DNA of 64,000 bases from Burkholderiales bacterium (GCA_019509985.1 JAEKLF010000032.1:160450-224449), one strand, 5' to 3'. Counted from the first letter of the stretch, positions 26,588 to 40,227 are shown. Translations and numbers: made by a program. The notes: a model not told the origin generated them from the sequence alone.

Positions 26588-26675
26588 ATCCGTCCGTCTC
26601 GGCTAGCATCGCCCTGAGCCTGGGAGGGCACAGGGTGACGATGATCATGTCCGCATCTTTTTCTGCAGCATCCGC

Positions 26676-28529
26676 ATGCCCTGGCGCTTCTCCGCAAGCC
26701 TGTTGCGCTTCAAGCGCTATCTGATCCTCGGCAACGCCGCCATCCTGGCGGTGGTCGTGCTGCTGGGGCTGCTGGATGCCGACGCCAGTCACCGGGCCCA
26801 GGAGGCGCGCGCCCGCCAGACGGCGGCCAGCCTGGCGCAGACGCTGAGCCTGAGCGTCAACGCAGGCATCAAGCTCGTCGACAACACGCTGCAGTCCACG
26901 CTGGTGCGGCTGAACGAGCTGCAGGCCAAGGGGCCGCCGGACGTGCGTGAGCTGGCGCGCATTGCCGAGGAGCAGCGCGCGCTGGTGCCCGAGATCGACG
27001 CGCTGCGCGTGACCGACGACGGCGGCCGGGTGCTCAACCCTGGAGACCGGCCGAGCATGTCGATGGCCGACCGCGACTACTTCCGCGCGGCCAAGGAGGC
27101 GCCGACGCAGACCGTCGTGTCCGAGCCCCAGCGCGGGCGGATCATCGGCGGCTGGGGCCTGGTCGCGGCGCGTGCACGCACCGACGCCAGCGGTCGCTTC
27201 CTGGGCGTGGTCTACGCCAGCCTCAAGACGGAGCGGCTGCGCGAAGGCTTCAGGCGCGCCGACCTCGGCGGCCAGGGCGCCGTGACGCTGCGCTCGAGCT
27301 CGCTGCGGCTGATCGCCCGCTATTCGCCGCAGGAGATCGACCCCGACGCCGGCATCGGCACGGCCAAGGTGTCGGAGCAGCTGCGCGCGGCGCTGGCGGC
27401 GGACCCGCTGCGCGGCAGCTTCGTCACGCGCACGGTGCTGGACAACGTCGAGCGCGTCACGGCCTATGAAGCGGTGCCCGGCTACCCGATGCTGCTGCTG
27501 GTGGGCCTGGGCACCGAGGACTTCTACGCGCCCTGGCGCCGGCAGATCGGCGTGCTGATCGCGCTGCTGCTGCTGCTGGAGGCGCTGCTGGTCGCCTTCT
27601 CCGTCTTCATCTACCGCGCGCAGGCCGCCCAGGTGCGGGAGCGCAGCCGCGTCGAGCAGCTGGCCGCCGAACGCGGCGCGTTGCTGGACAACGAACTGGT
27701 GGCGATGGTGAAGCTGCGCGACCGGCACGAGACCTGGCACAACGCGGCATTGGCCCAGCTGTTCGGCTACGGCCCGGGCGAGCTGAGCGGCCAGCCCGCG
27801 CGGCAGCTCTACCTCGACGACGAGTCCCACGCGCGCGTCGGCCACGCCTACCAGCGGCTGGAAGCCAAGCGCAGCTACCGCACCCAATTGCGCATGCGAC
27901 GCAAGGACGGCAGTCCGATCTGGATTGACCTGAGCGGCACGGCGCTGCCCAACGGCGAGTCGCTGTGGCTGATGACCGACATCACGGCCATCAAGCGCAG
28001 CGAGGAGCAGGCCCGCCACCTGGCCTTCCACGACGTGCTGACCGGCCTGCCCAACCGCCACCTGCTGCTCGAACGGCTGGAGTTCCTGTTGCGCGACGCC
28101 GGCCGCAACGACCGCTGGCTCGCCGTCTGCTACCTGGACCTGGACGGCTTCAAGGCGATCAACGACGGCCACGGCCATGATGCCGGCGACGCCCTGCTGC
28201 GCGCCGTCGCCGCGCGGCTGAACGCCAGCGTGCGCGACAACGACGTCGTGGCGCGCATCGGCGGCGACGAGTTCGTGCTGGTGCTGAACCAGCTTGCCGG
28301 CCTGCGCGATGAGCAGCATGCGCTGAACCGGCTCATGGAGAGCTTCGCGGACCCCGTCCCATTGCCCGACGGCACCGAGGTCTGCGTGGGCCTGAGCATC
28401 GGCGTGGCGATGTACCCGCGCCACGGTGGCGACGCCATCACGCTGATCACGCACGCCGACCAGGCCATGCTGGCGGGCAAGCGCGCGGGCAAGGGCCGCT
28501 GGGTGATGTATGAGGAACCCGGCGAGTAG
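26676..28529 (+). CDS. Membrane-bound diguanylate cyclase with dCache-like sensor and PAS (617 aa)
   Basis: The order is: transmembrane helix (about 15-35), periplasmic Cache-like sensor (40-285, with RDYFRAAKEA as the typical ligand-pocket segment), second helix (about 290-310), a PAS domain (330-440, MRRKDGSPIWIDLSG), then GGDEF (450-610). The active-site motif IGGDEF is intact at about 528-533, and RDND five residues before it is an RxxD inhibitory site, so c-di-GMP feedback is expected. No EAL domain follows. It would make c-di-GMP from two GTP in response to an extracellular ligand. ATG 26676 is the first that gives a positively charged N-terminus before helix 1. Confidence 0.93.
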   Translation: MPWRFSASLLRFKRYLILGNAAILAVVVLLGLLDADASHRAQEARARQTAASLAQTLSLSVNAGIKLVDNTLQSTLVRLNELQAKGPPDVRELARIAEEQRALVPEIDALRVTDDGGRVLNPGDRPSMSMADRDYFRAAKEAPTQTVVSEPQRGRIIGGWGLVAARARTDASGRFLGVVYASLKTERLREGFRRADLGGQGAVTLRSSSLRLIARYSPQEIDPDAGIGTAKVSEQLRAALAADPLRGSFVTRTVLDNVERVTAYEAVPGYPMLLLVGLGTEDFYAPWRRQIGVLIALLLLLEALLVAFSVFIYRAQAAQVRERSRVEQLAAERGALLDNELVAMVKLRDRHETWHNAALAQLFGYGPGELSGQPARQLYLDDESHARVGHAYQRLEAKRSYRTQLRMRRKDGSPIWIDLSGTALPNGESLWLMTDITAIKRSEEQARHLAFHDVLTGLPNRHLLLERLEFLLRDAGRNDRWLAVCYLDLDGFKAINDGHGHDAGDALLRAVAARLNASVRDNDVVARIGGDEFVLVLNQLAGLRDEQHALNRLMESFADPVPLPDGTEVCVGLSIGVAMYPRHGGDAITLITHADQAMLAGKRAGKGRWVMYEEPGE

Positions 28530-28589
28530 GCCGGGCTGACGGCACGGTGTCGGGCCAGCTGGGCTCGCGCAGACTCCGGTGATTCCCCC

Positions 28590-29024
28590 TCAGCGTTCGG
28601 GAATGCGGCTGATCTGCACGCTGACGATCTGCCAGGTGCCGTCGCGGCGCACGTAGATGTCGATGTAGCGGTAATGGCTCGTGAAGGCCTCGCCCTGGTA
28701 GCGGCCTGTCATGCGCGTGCGGCCGCTGAGCAGGGCCGTGTCGCCGTAGACGCGCACCTCGAAGTCCTCGACGGTGTAGGGATCGATGACGAGGTCGGGC
28801 GACATCAGGCTGGCGACAAAGCTGGCCTTGATCTCGACATTGCCGCGACCATCGATCTGGCGGAAGTCTTCGGCCATGTTGGCCTCGATGGCGGCACGGT
28901 CCTTCTTGACGATGGCGCGGTCCCAGGCGTCGGCTTGGGCCTTGAGCTGGGCCGCCAGCCGGGGCGGCTCGGCATGCGCCAAGGTGCTCACGCCCAGCGC
29001 CGCAGCCAACAGTGCGCGGCGCAT
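28590..29024 (-). CDS. Exported NTF2-like (DUF4440/SnoaL-type) protein (144 aa)
   Basis: The signal peptide MRRALLAAALGVSTLAHA precedes a cone-shaped NTF2-like domain with the recognisable opening LKAQADAWDRAIVKKDRAAIEANMAEDF and the end-strand IYVRRDGTWQIVSVQISRI. Members bind small ligands or act as enzymes; nothing here fixes the substrate. It is the gene downstream of the RutR-like regulator on the same strand, 143 bases away, so a functional link is weak. Confidence 0.8.
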   Translation of the reverse strand: MRRALLAAALGVSTLAHAEPPRLAAQLKAQADAWDRAIVKKDRAAIEANMAEDFRQIDGRGNVEIKASFVASLMSPDLVIDPYTVEDFEVRVYGDTALLSGRTRMTGRYQGEAFTSHYRYIDIYVRRDGTWQIVSVQISRIPER

Positions 29025-29167
29025 GAATCCTGCGGGCCGAGCGCCGGGCCGCGCCCAAGCCGGCCCGCTCAGGCGATGCGCTCGCGGCTCGCCGCCGCCA
29101 GCATCGCCGTCTCCTCGGGAGACCGACTGGGGACCGCGTTCAGCGGAGCGGAACCGGGCGAGAGGCC

Positions 29168-29800
29168 TCATACCTCCAGGCTGCGCCAGACCAAGCCGGT
29201 GATCAGCTCGCGCGCGGCCTCGAAGTCGGCCTCCTCCAGCCGCGGCTTGCCCATGTAGAGGGCGAACTGCGGCGCCAGGTCGGCGTAGGCTTGGGTGGAC
29301 GACCAGATCAGGAACATCAGGTGCGTGAAGTCCACGCGCCGGATCAGGCCCTCGGCCGCCCAGCCCTCGAAGCGCTCGACGTCGGCATGCAGCAGCGGCA
29401 TGACCTGGGCCTTGAGCACGTCCTGGTAGCGCGGCGCGCCGGCCATGATCTCGCGGGTGAAGACGGCGTTGCCGCTGGGCCGCTCGCGACTGAAGCGCAG
29501 CTTGGCCGTCACATAGGACTGGATGGCGGCCTTGGGCTCCTCGGCCTCGGTGATGGCGTTCATGTTGGCCATCCACTCGCCCATGACGCTGTCCAGCACG
29601 GCGCGGTAGAGCTCTTCCTTGCTGGGCCAGTGGTAGAGCAGGTTCTGGCGCGACAGGTCGAGCACGGTGGCAATGCTGTCGAGGCTGACACCCTCGAAAC
29701 CGAAGCGGGCAAATTGGCGTTCAGCTTCGGCGAGGATGGCCTCCTGCTTGCGCAGGGTGGCGGCGCGCGGCGTGCGCGCGGCGGGAGCAGTCACGGTCAT
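29168..29800 (-). CDS. rutR: RutR-like TetR-family regulator of pyrimidine catabolism (210 aa)
   Basis: The helix-turn-helix is at about 30-60 (FEGVSLDSIATVLDLSRQNLLYHW, with the family signature continuing PSKEELY). The C-terminal ligand domain has LMFLIWSSTQAYAD, close to RutR of enteric bacteria (LIFMIWASTQHYAD), which binds uracil/thymine. The gene is divergent from the pyrimidine-degradation operon with only 75 bases between the two starts, so it is the expected repressor. ATG 29800 is used; the very long frame upstream is an artefact. Confidence 0.88.
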   Translation of the reverse strand: MTVTAPAARTPRAATLRKQEAILAEAERQFARFGFEGVSLDSIATVLDLSRQNLLYHWPSKEELYRAVLDSVMGEWMANMNAITEAEEPKAAIQSYVTAKLRFSRERPSGNAVFTREIMAGAPRYQDVLKAQVMPLLHADVERFEGWAAEGLIRRVDFTHLMFLIWSSTQAYADLAPQFALYMGKPRLEEADFEAARELITGLVWRSLEV

Positions 29801-29841
29801 GCACCGGATTCTGACGGTGCGCACCAAGCCGAAGCTGCGGG

Positions 29842-29867
29842 TTTTTACGTCTAGGTCAATTTTTACG
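29842..29867. promoter_or_regulatory. Direct repeat in the regulator/preT intergenic region
   Basis: TTTTTACG occurs at 29842-29849 and again at 29860-29867, 18 bases apart, with CTAGGTCAA between. GGTCAA is a half of the known RutR-type TTGACC/GGTCAA operator, but no second half is visible at proper spacing. This may be the repressor site controlling both divergent genes. It is a weak case based on position. Confidence 0.3.
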
Positions 29868-29875
29868 GGGTAGTA

Positions 29876-31252
29876 ATGTTTGGCTGTTGCCACCCGGAGA
29901 TTCCCGTGGACCTTGCCGATCTGAAATCCGGCCGCCTCGGCGCCGACGACTACGCCCGCAACTTTGCCGACGCCCACCCGCCGCTGAACCGCGCGCAGGC
30001 GCTGATCGAGGCCGAGCGCTGCTATTACTGCTACGACGCGCCCTGCCAGACGGCTTGCCCGACCGGCATCGACATCCCGAGCTTCATCCAGCGCGTCGCG
30101 CAGGACAACGTGCGCGGCGCGGCCGAGGCCATCCTGACGGCCAACCCGCTGGGCGGCATGTGCGCCCGCGTTTGCCCGACCGAGGTGTTGTGCGAGCAGG
30201 CCTGCGTGCGCAACACCAACGAGAGCAAGCCGGTCGAGATCGGCATGCTGCAGCGCTACGCGGTGGAGGGGCACTTGGCCAATGCCGAAGCCAAGCCGCT
30301 GTTCGAGCGCGCGGCGGCGACGGGCAAGAGGATTGCCGTCGTTGGCGCCGGGCCGGCGGGCCTCGCGGCCGCGCACGGCCTGGCGTGGCGCGGGCACGAC
30401 GTGGCGCTGTTCGACGCCAACCCCAAGCTCGGCGGCCTGAACGAATACGGCCTGGCCACCTACAAGGTGGCCGGCGGCTTTGCGCAGCGCGAGATCGACT
30501 GGCTGCTGTCCATCGGCGGCATCACACCCAAGCTGAACTGTCGCCTCGGCCGCGACATCACGCTCGACGGCCTGCTGGCCGAGTACGACGCGGTCTTCCT
30601 CGGCCTGGGCCTGGCCGGCGTCAACGCGCTGGGCATCGCCGAGCCACAGGTCACCGGCCTGCGCGACGCCGTCGACTTCATCGCCGAGCTGCGCCAGAAC
30701 GCGCCCGAGATCGTGCCCGTGGGCCGCAAGGTCGTCGTCATCGGCGGCGGCATGACGGCGGTGGACGCGGCCGTGCAGAGCCGGCTGCTGGGCGCCGAGC
30801 AGGTGACCATGGTCTACCGCCGCGGTCCCGACGGTCTGTCGGCGTCCACCCACGAGCAGCAGTGGGCGCAGACCCACGGCGTGACCATCCGCTGCTGGGC
30901 GCGCCCGCTGGGCATCGAAGCCAGCGGCGGCGTGCTGAGCGGCATGCGCTTCGCGGCGACCCGGCTCGAAGGCGGCAAGCTGATCGACACCGGCGAGCAG
31001 TTCTTCATCGAGGCCGACATGGTGCTGCGTGCCATCGGCCAGACCTATCAAGCCGCACCGGCCGGTGCGGCCATCGAGCTGGAGGGCGGCCGCATCAAGA
31101 CCGACGCGCAATTCCGCACCAGCCTTTCGCGCGTCTGGGCCGGCGGCGACTGCCGCCACGGCGGGCGCGACCTGACGGTGGAAGCCGTCGAGCACGGCAA
31201 ACGCGCCGCCGAATCCATTCACGCTGAACTGACGGGGGTGGCCCATGGCTGA
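29876..31252 (+). CDS. preT: NAD-dependent dihydropyrimidine dehydrogenase subunit PreT (458 aa)
   Basis: PreT is the flavoprotein subunit that passes electrons between NAD(P)H and PreA. Residues 40-110 hold the cysteine-rich Fe-S region (RCYYCYDAPCQTACP, then CARVCPTEVLCEQAC). A FAD-binding GAGPAGLAAAHG follows at about 158-170, then an NAD-binding GGGMTAVDAA. The enzyme reduces uracil/thymine in the first step of the reductive pathway. It starts 75 bases from the divergent regulator and overlaps preA by 8 bases. Confidence 0.95.
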   Translation: MFGCCHPEIPVDLADLKSGRLGADDYARNFADAHPPLNRAQALIEAERCYYCYDAPCQTACPTGIDIPSFIQRVAQDNVRGAAEAILTANPLGGMCARVCPTEVLCEQACVRNTNESKPVEIGMLQRYAVEGHLANAEAKPLFERAAATGKRIAVVGAGPAGLAAAHGLAWRGHDVALFDANPKLGGLNEYGLATYKVAGGFAQREIDWLLSIGGITPKLNCRLGRDITLDGLLAEYDAVFLGLGLAGVNALGIAEPQVTGLRDAVDFIAELRQNAPEIVPVGRKVVVIGGGMTAVDAAVQSRLLGAEQVTMVYRRGPDGLSASTHEQQWAQTHGVTIRCWARPLGIEASGGVLSGMRFAATRLEGGKLIDTGEQFFIEADMVLRAIGQTYQAAPAGAAIELEGGRIKTDAQFRTSLSRVWAGGDCRHGGRDLTVEAVEHGKRAAESIHAELTGVAHG

Positions 31253-32552
31253 CCTGAGCACCAACTTCCTGGGCATCAAGAGCCCCAACCCCTTCTGGCT
31301 CGCGTCGGCCCCGCCGACCGACAAGGAGATCAACGTACGCCGCGCCTTCGAGGCCGGCTGGGGCGGCGTCGTCTGGAAGACGCTGGGCGAGGACCCGCCG
31401 GTCGTCAACGTCAACGGCCCGCGCTACGCGACGCTGTGGAGCCAGGACCGGCGCGTCATCGGCTTCAACAACATCGAGCTGATCTCGGACCGGCCGCTGC
31501 AGACCAACCTGGACGAGATCAAGCGCGTGAAGCGCGACTTCCCCGACCGGGCCATGATCGTGTCGCTGATGGTGCCGGTGAACGAGGCGAGCTGGAAGGC
31601 GATCCTGGAGCGCGTGGCCGACACCGGCGCCGACGGCGTGGAGCTGAACTTCGGCTGCCCGCACGGCATGAGCGAGCGCGGCATGGGCTCGGCCGTGGGC
31701 CAGGTGCCCGAGTACATCCAGCAGGTCACCGAGTGGTGCAAGAAGCACACGAAGATGCCAGTCATCGTCAAGCTGACGCCCAACATCACCGATGTGCGCT
31801 TCCCGGCCCGCGCCGCGCATGCCGGCGGCGCCGATGCGGTCAGCCTCATCAACACCATCAACTCGGTCATGGGCGTGGACCTGGACCGCATGACCATGAG
31901 CCCGGTCACCGACGGCCTCGGTTCGCACGGCGGCTACTGCGGCCAGGCGGTCAAACCGATCGCGCTGAACATGGTGGCCGAGATCGCTCGCGACCCGGCC
32001 ACGGCCGGCCTGCCGATCAGCGGCATCGGCGGCATCACCACCTGGCGCGACGCGGCCGAGTTCATCGCCATGGGCTGCGGCACGGTGCAGGTCTGCACCG
32101 CCGCCATGGTCTACGGCTTCAAGATCGTGCAGGACATGTGCTCGGGCCTGTCCAATTTCATGGACGAGAAGGGCTATGCCAGCCTGGCCGACTTCCAGGG
32201 CCGCGCCGTGCCCACCGTGAAGAACTGGAACCAGCTCAACCTGAACCATGTCGAGAAGGCCGTCATCGACCAGGACAGCTGCATCAAGTGCGGCCGTTGC
32301 CACGTCGTCTGCGAGGACACGTCGCACCAGGCCATCTTTGCGACCAAGAACGGCCAGCGGCATTTCGAGGTCAACGACGCGGAATGCGTCGGCTGCAACT
32401 TGTGCGTGTCGATCTGCCCGGTCCCTGGCACCATCTCGATGCGTGCACTCCAGCCGGGCGAGACCGATGCGCGGACAGGCCGCGTCATCGACGGCTCGTA
32501 CGCGAACTGGACCACGCACCCGAACAACCCCATGAGTGCCGGATGCGCTTGA
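31245..32552 (+). CDS. preA: NAD-dependent dihydropyrimidine dehydrogenase subunit PreA (435 aa)
   Basis: The FMN-containing TIM barrel (1-330) resembles dihydroorotate dehydrogenase, with the active-site segment ELNFGCPHGMSERGMG and the FMN-phosphate region GIGGITTWRDA. The C-terminal part has two 4Fe-4S clusters (CIKCGRCHVVC and CVGCNLCVSICPV) that receive electrons from PreT. Together the subunits convert uracil to dihydrouracil. The 8-base overlap with preT argues for coupled translation. Confidence 0.95.
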   Translation: MADLSTNFLGIKSPNPFWLASAPPTDKEINVRRAFEAGWGGVVWKTLGEDPPVVNVNGPRYATLWSQDRRVIGFNNIELISDRPLQTNLDEIKRVKRDFPDRAMIVSLMVPVNEASWKAILERVADTGADGVELNFGCPHGMSERGMGSAVGQVPEYIQQVTEWCKKHTKMPVIVKLTPNITDVRFPARAAHAGGADAVSLINTINSVMGVDLDRMTMSPVTDGLGSHGGYCGQAVKPIALNMVAEIARDPATAGLPISGIGGITTWRDAAEFIAMGCGTVQVCTAAMVYGFKIVQDMCSGLSNFMDEKGYASLADFQGRAVPTVKNWNQLNLNHVEKAVIDQDSCIKCGRCHVVCEDTSHQAIFATKNGQRHFEVNDAECVGCNLCVSICPVPGTISMRALQPGETDARTGRVIDGSYANWTTHPNNPMSAGCA

Positions 32553-32562
32553 AGGAATCGAG

Positions 32563-34062
<1,500 letters not shown>

Positions 34063-34086
34063 GTTCTCCTTTGTGAAAGGCATCCC

Positions 34087-36965
<2,879 letters not shown>

Positions 36966-36976
36966 AAGACATCGCC

Positions 36977-38233
36977 ATGGACATGCCCGCCACCCAATCC
37001 GACATCACGAAGCTGCGCGTCAACGGCCAACGCCTGTGGGACTCGCTGATGGAGCTGGCCAAGATCGGCGCCACCGAGAAAGGCGGCGTCTGCCGCCTGA
37101 CGCTGACCGACCTCGACAAGCAGGGCCGCGACCTCGTCACGCGCTGGGCGCGCGAGGCCGGCATGACCGTCACGATCGACCAGATCGGCAACGGCTTCAT
37201 GCGCCGTGCGGGCCGCAACAACGCCCTGCCGCCCATCACGACCGGCAGCCACATCGACACCCAGCCCACCGGCGGCAAGTTCGACGGCAACTACGGCGTG
37301 CTGGCCGGCATCGAGGTCGTGCGCACGTTGAACGACCACGGCATCGAAACCGAGGCGCCCATCGAAGTCGCGTTCTGGACGAATGAAGAGGGCTCGCGCT
37401 TCGTGCCCGTCATGATGGGCTCGGGCGTGTTCGCCCAGGCATTCACGCTGGAGCATGCCTACGCGGCCACCGACACCGAAGGCAAGACCGTCAAGGACGA
37501 GCTGGAGCGCATCGGCTACATCGGCGAGCAGATCCCCGGCGACCACCCCATCGGTGCCTACTTCGAGACTCACATCGAACAAGGCCCGGTGCTGGAAGAC
37601 CACGACAAGACCATCGGCGTCGTCACCGGCGTGCTGGGCATCCGCTGGTACGACTGCGTCGTCACCGGCATGGAAGCCCACGCCGGCCCCACGCCGATGG
37701 CGCTGCGCAAGGATGCGCTGCAGGTCGCCACCAGGTTGATGCAGGAAGTCGTCGCCTGCGCCCACCGCCACCCGCCGCATGGCCGCGGCACAGTGGGCAT
37801 GGTGCAGGTGCACCCCAACAGCCGCAATGTCATCCCCGGCCGCGTGAAGTTCAGCATCGACCTGCGCAACGCGACCGATGCACTGTGCGAGGCGATGGAT
37901 GCGGACATCCGCGCAGTGGCCGCCAAGCTGAGCGCCGAGAGCGGCCTGCCCATCGAGATCACACCCGTCAGCGCCTACCCCGCTCAGCCCTTCCACGCCG
38001 ACTGCATCGCCGCCGTGCAAAAGGCCGCCGATACGCTGGGCTACAGCAACATGCGCGCCGTGTCCGGCGCCGGCCACGACGCCGTCTACATGGCCCGCCT
38101 GGCCCCGGCCGGCATGATCTTCATCCCCTGCAAGGACGGCATCAGCCACAACGAGATCGAGGACGCCAAGCCGGAGCACATCGAGGCGGGGTGCAATGTG
38201 TTGCTGCAGGCGATGCTGGAGCGCGCGGGTTGA
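36977..38233 (+). CDS. N-carbamoyl-beta-alanine amidohydrolase-like zinc hydrolase (418 aa)
   Basis: This is an M20-family amidase of the allantoate/N-carbamoyl amino acid hydrolase group. Metal ligands are H in TTGSHIDTQPTGG, D in GKFDGNYG, EE in WTNEEGSRF, H in ETHIEQGPVLE and the late H in DGISHNE. In the pathway it removes the carbamoyl group to give beta-alanine, CO2 and ammonia. ATG 36977 is chosen (11 bases after the dihydropyrimidinase stop); upstream sequence in the long frame is out of context. Its stop overlaps a possible TTG start of the next gene. Confidence 0.92.
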   Translation: MDMPATQSDITKLRVNGQRLWDSLMELAKIGATEKGGVCRLTLTDLDKQGRDLVTRWAREAGMTVTIDQIGNGFMRRAGRNNALPPITTGSHIDTQPTGGKFDGNYGVLAGIEVVRTLNDHGIETEAPIEVAFWTNEEGSRFVPVMMGSGVFAQAFTLEHAYAATDTEGKTVKDELERIGYIGEQIPGDHPIGAYFETHIEQGPVLEDHDKTIGVVTGVLGIRWYDCVVTGMEAHAGPTPMALRKDALQVATRLMQEVVACAHRHPPHGRGTVGMVQVHPNSRNVIPGRVKFSIDLRNATDALCEAMDADIRAVAAKLSAESGLPIEITPVSAYPAQPFHADCIAAVQKAADTLGYSNMRAVSGAGHDAVYMARLAPAGMIFIPCKDGISHNEIEDAKPEHIEAGCNVLLQAMLERAG

Positions 38234-38676
38234 AGAGAGGCCGCGCCGAAGCTCGCGCACCTGACGAAAGGCTGTCTGCTGTTCCGGCCGACGTTGAGCA
38301 GTGGTCTGAGAAGAGCAAGCAGTCCGTCGCGTATGGCTTTAAACGCGAATACCAAGACATCCCCTACAACTGTTGGCATTGCAAAGCCGCCTGCGTCTTC
38401 ACAGCTCAGGACCAGCGGTACACGTTTGAAGTCAAGAAAGCCAGCATCGACCAACGTCGCACGCTGTGCGCGTCGTGCTGGTCCGAGTCGCACAGGATTC
38501 GTTTGGCGCTGCGCGACTGCGAGGAACGATGGGCGCGGTCCAAGGCGCAACTGAGCGTCGACAAGGAATTCCTGAGTCGCTGGTCAGGGCTGCTGGTCGC
38601 GCTGGAGGCTTACGTGGCCTACAGACCTGACGCGGCCAAGAAGGACATGTTCGCTAAGTTGATGGCGCGCGCTTGA
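38230..38676 (+). CDS. Putative zinc-ribbon protein (148 aa)
   Basis: Residues about 40-85 contain CWHCKAAC and later CASCW, two CxxC pairs typical of a zinc ribbon (probable zinc-ribbon domain family), embedded in a hydrophilic helical protein. The start is uncertain. TTG 38230 overlaps the previous stop (TTGA) and would couple it to the pyrimidine operon; no ATG exists before the zinc motif in frame. The lower GC and different style suggest a later arrival. The function is unknown. Its 3' end overlaps the convergent membrane protein gene by 23 bases. Confidence 0.55.
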   Translation: MKRGRAEARAPDERLSAVPADVEQWSEKSKQSVAYGFKREYQDIPYNCWHCKAACVFTAQDQRYTFEVKKASIDQRRTLCASCWSESHRIRLALRDCEERWARSKAQLSVDKEFLSRWSGLLVALEAYVAYRPDAAKKDMFAKLMARA

Positions 38677-39064
38677 CCCACCACGACTGCGCCGCTGCCC
38701 AGCTCACCTCCGGCACGATGAACAGCAACATCACAGGCGCGCCGGTCTGCCACAACGCCCAGCCCATCCACAGGCCGAACAGCATCCGTGCTGCGGCGTC
38801 ATAGCGCCCGAACTGCACCGTCGGCCCGCGCAACCTCAGCACAGCCCACACCAACGCGACGCTGCCCATCAGCAGCGCGAACAGCGTGTGAAAAGCATCG
38901 AACGCCGGCAGCGGCTGCCCACCCAGCGCGACATTGATGGCGCTGAACTGCGTGCGGCTCAGCTCGAAGGTCCAGGGCGTCGCGAACGGCGCGGTGACGA
39001 TCAGGTCGTAGAGCGCGCTGAACCAGACGACGCGCAGGAAGCGGCGAGTGCTGAAGGAAGGCAT
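38654..39064 (-). CDS. Small integral membrane protein under MerR control (136 aa)
   Basis: Four hydrophobic helices (about 10-28, 55-78, 88-108, 110-130) make up almost the whole protein. No family with known function is recognised. Transcription starts 95 bases from the divergent MerR gene across a perfect palindrome, so it is the likely target of that regulator. The ATG at 39064 gives a basic N-terminus (STRRFLR) suited for insertion. Confidence 0.7.
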   Translation of the reverse strand: MPSFSTRRFLRVVWFSALYDLIVTAPFATPWTFELSRTQFSAINVALGGQPLPAFDAFHTLFALLMGSVALVWAVLRLRGPTVQFGRYDAAARMLFGLWMGWALWQTGAPVMLLFIVPEVSWAAAQSWWVKRAPST

Positions 39065-39111
39065 GCATGGAACGTCGCGAAGGACGAGAGGCAGACAGAG
39101 CCGGCATGCTC

Positions 39112-39135
39112 GACCCTGGACTACGCTCCAGGGTC
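39112..39135. promoter_or_regulatory. MerR-type operator between divergent genes
   Basis: GACCCTGGA and TCCAGGGTC are perfect 9-base inverted arms around a 6-base spacer. On the minus strand it forms TTGACCCTGGAGCG, i.e. a -35 TTGACC directly at the edge of the dyad, the usual MerR layout in which the operator fills an over-long promoter spacer. It should control the membrane-protein gene and the merR-like gene. Confidence 0.7.
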
Positions 39136-39158
39136 AAGCCCTATCGACACCCACACGC

Positions 39159-39533
39159 ATGCGCATCGGCACCCTCTCGACGCTGACCGGCCTGAGCCGC
39201 GACAGCCTGCGCTTCTACGAGAAGCGCGGCCTGCTGCAGGCGCGCCGCGCCGACAACGGCTACCGCGACTACCCCGAGGAGGCCGTGCAATGGCTGGGCT
39301 ATGTACGCACGGCGCAGCAGCTCGGTTTCACGCTGGCCGAGATCGCGGCCGACCTGCCGCTGCTGGTCCAGGGTGAAGACGCCGGCCCGGCGCTGCGGGC
39401 GACGCTGGCGCGCAAGCTGGCGGACGTGGATGCGCGCATCGCCGCGCTGCAAGGCCTGCGGGCCGAGCTGGCGACGCGGCTGGACGAGACTCCGGAGACT
39501 GGCGCGAGCTGCCCGCTGCGGCCGGCCGCCTGA
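39159..39533 (+). CDS. MerR-family transcriptional regulator (124 aa)
   Basis: The N-terminal winged helix is clear (IGTLSTLTGLSRDSLRFYEKRGLL, then NGYRDYPEEAVQWLGYVRTAQQLGF), followed by a long dimerisation helix (75-112). The only cysteine is near the C-terminus, with no metal-binding loop like CueR or ZntR, so an organic or redox signal is more likely than a metal. ATG 39159 is at the domain start; the longer frame adds an unrelated leader. It is divergent from the small membrane protein across the operator. Confidence 0.9.
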   Translation: MRIGTLSTLTGLSRDSLRFYEKRGLLQARRADNGYRDYPEEAVQWLGYVRTAQQLGFTLAEIAADLPLLVQGEDAGPALRATLARKLADVDARIAALQGLRAELATRLDETPETGASCPLRPAA

Positions 39534-39537
39534 CTCG

Positions 39538-40218
39538 TCAAGCCACCGAGCTGCGCACCGCCTCGCGCACGAGGCCGTCCAGCTTGCCGGTGATCTGCGT
39601 GAACTCACCTGATACGACCGCGAACTCGCGACCCGAGGTGCCGGCCCGCGCCGCGATGACCTGAGCGTTGAAGGACACGATACGGGCGTGCTTGGCAATG
39701 GCCTCGATGTCGCCCATCACCGCTGTCAGCTGCTTCTTCGCGGTGGCGGCGTGCTGGCGGGCGAGATCTTCGTAGATCTGGGTCAACCGGTTGAGCACCC
39801 CGAGCAGGAGCGTCGCGCTTTCGACGAGTTCCTCCAGCAGGTCTGCGGCGCCGCGGGCCTGGGCGGCAATGCCGTTCAGCGCCTTCTGCGCCAGGGCCAT
39901 GAAGGCGCAGATGCGCTCGTCGGCCTTGTCCATGCCGAAGTAGGCCTGTTGCAGCTCATCGCCGAGCACGGCCGGCGACAGCTCCCCTTCGAGCAGGGCG
40001 CGATGCGCATCGCGAAAGGTGGCCAGCGCGTCCTGGGCCGTGGCGAGCGCGCCTTCGCGCCCCTGCAGGGCCAGCACCGCGTAGAGCACGACGCGCTGCG
40101 ACGTGAAGCGACGGCGGCCCGAGAGGTTGATCGACTTGCCGTGGACCTCGCCCGCCATCTGCTTGGGCGCGATCCCTCGGTTTGGTGCATCGGTAAGTGC
40201 ACGTGGGTGGTGCAACAT
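39538..40218 (-). CDS. Soluble methyl-accepting chemotaxis-like protein with PilJ-type N-terminus (226 aa)
   Basis: The N-terminal GKSINLSGRRRFTSQRV resembles the PilJ/type IV pili sensor motif (INLAGRQRMLSQR). The C-terminus has IVSFNAQVIAARAGTSGREFAVVSGEF, a shortened chemoreceptor hairpin tip. No membrane helix is present, and the signalling helix is shorter than in normal chemoreceptors, so coupling to CheA/CheW is uncertain. ATG 40218 has GGGAG upstream. An FNR-like palindrome lies just before it. Confidence 0.75.
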   Translation of the reverse strand: MLHHPRALTDAPNRGIAPKQMAGEVHGKSINLSGRRRFTSQRVVLYAVLALQGREGALATAQDALATFRDAHRALLEGELSPAVLGDELQQAYFGMDKADERICAFMALAQKALNGIAAQARGAADLLEELVESATLLLGVLNRLTQIYEDLARQHAATAKKQLTAVMGDIEAIAKHARIVSFNAQVIAARAGTSGREFAVVSGEFTQITGKLDGLVREAVRSSVA

Positions 40219-40227
40219 GGTGGACTC

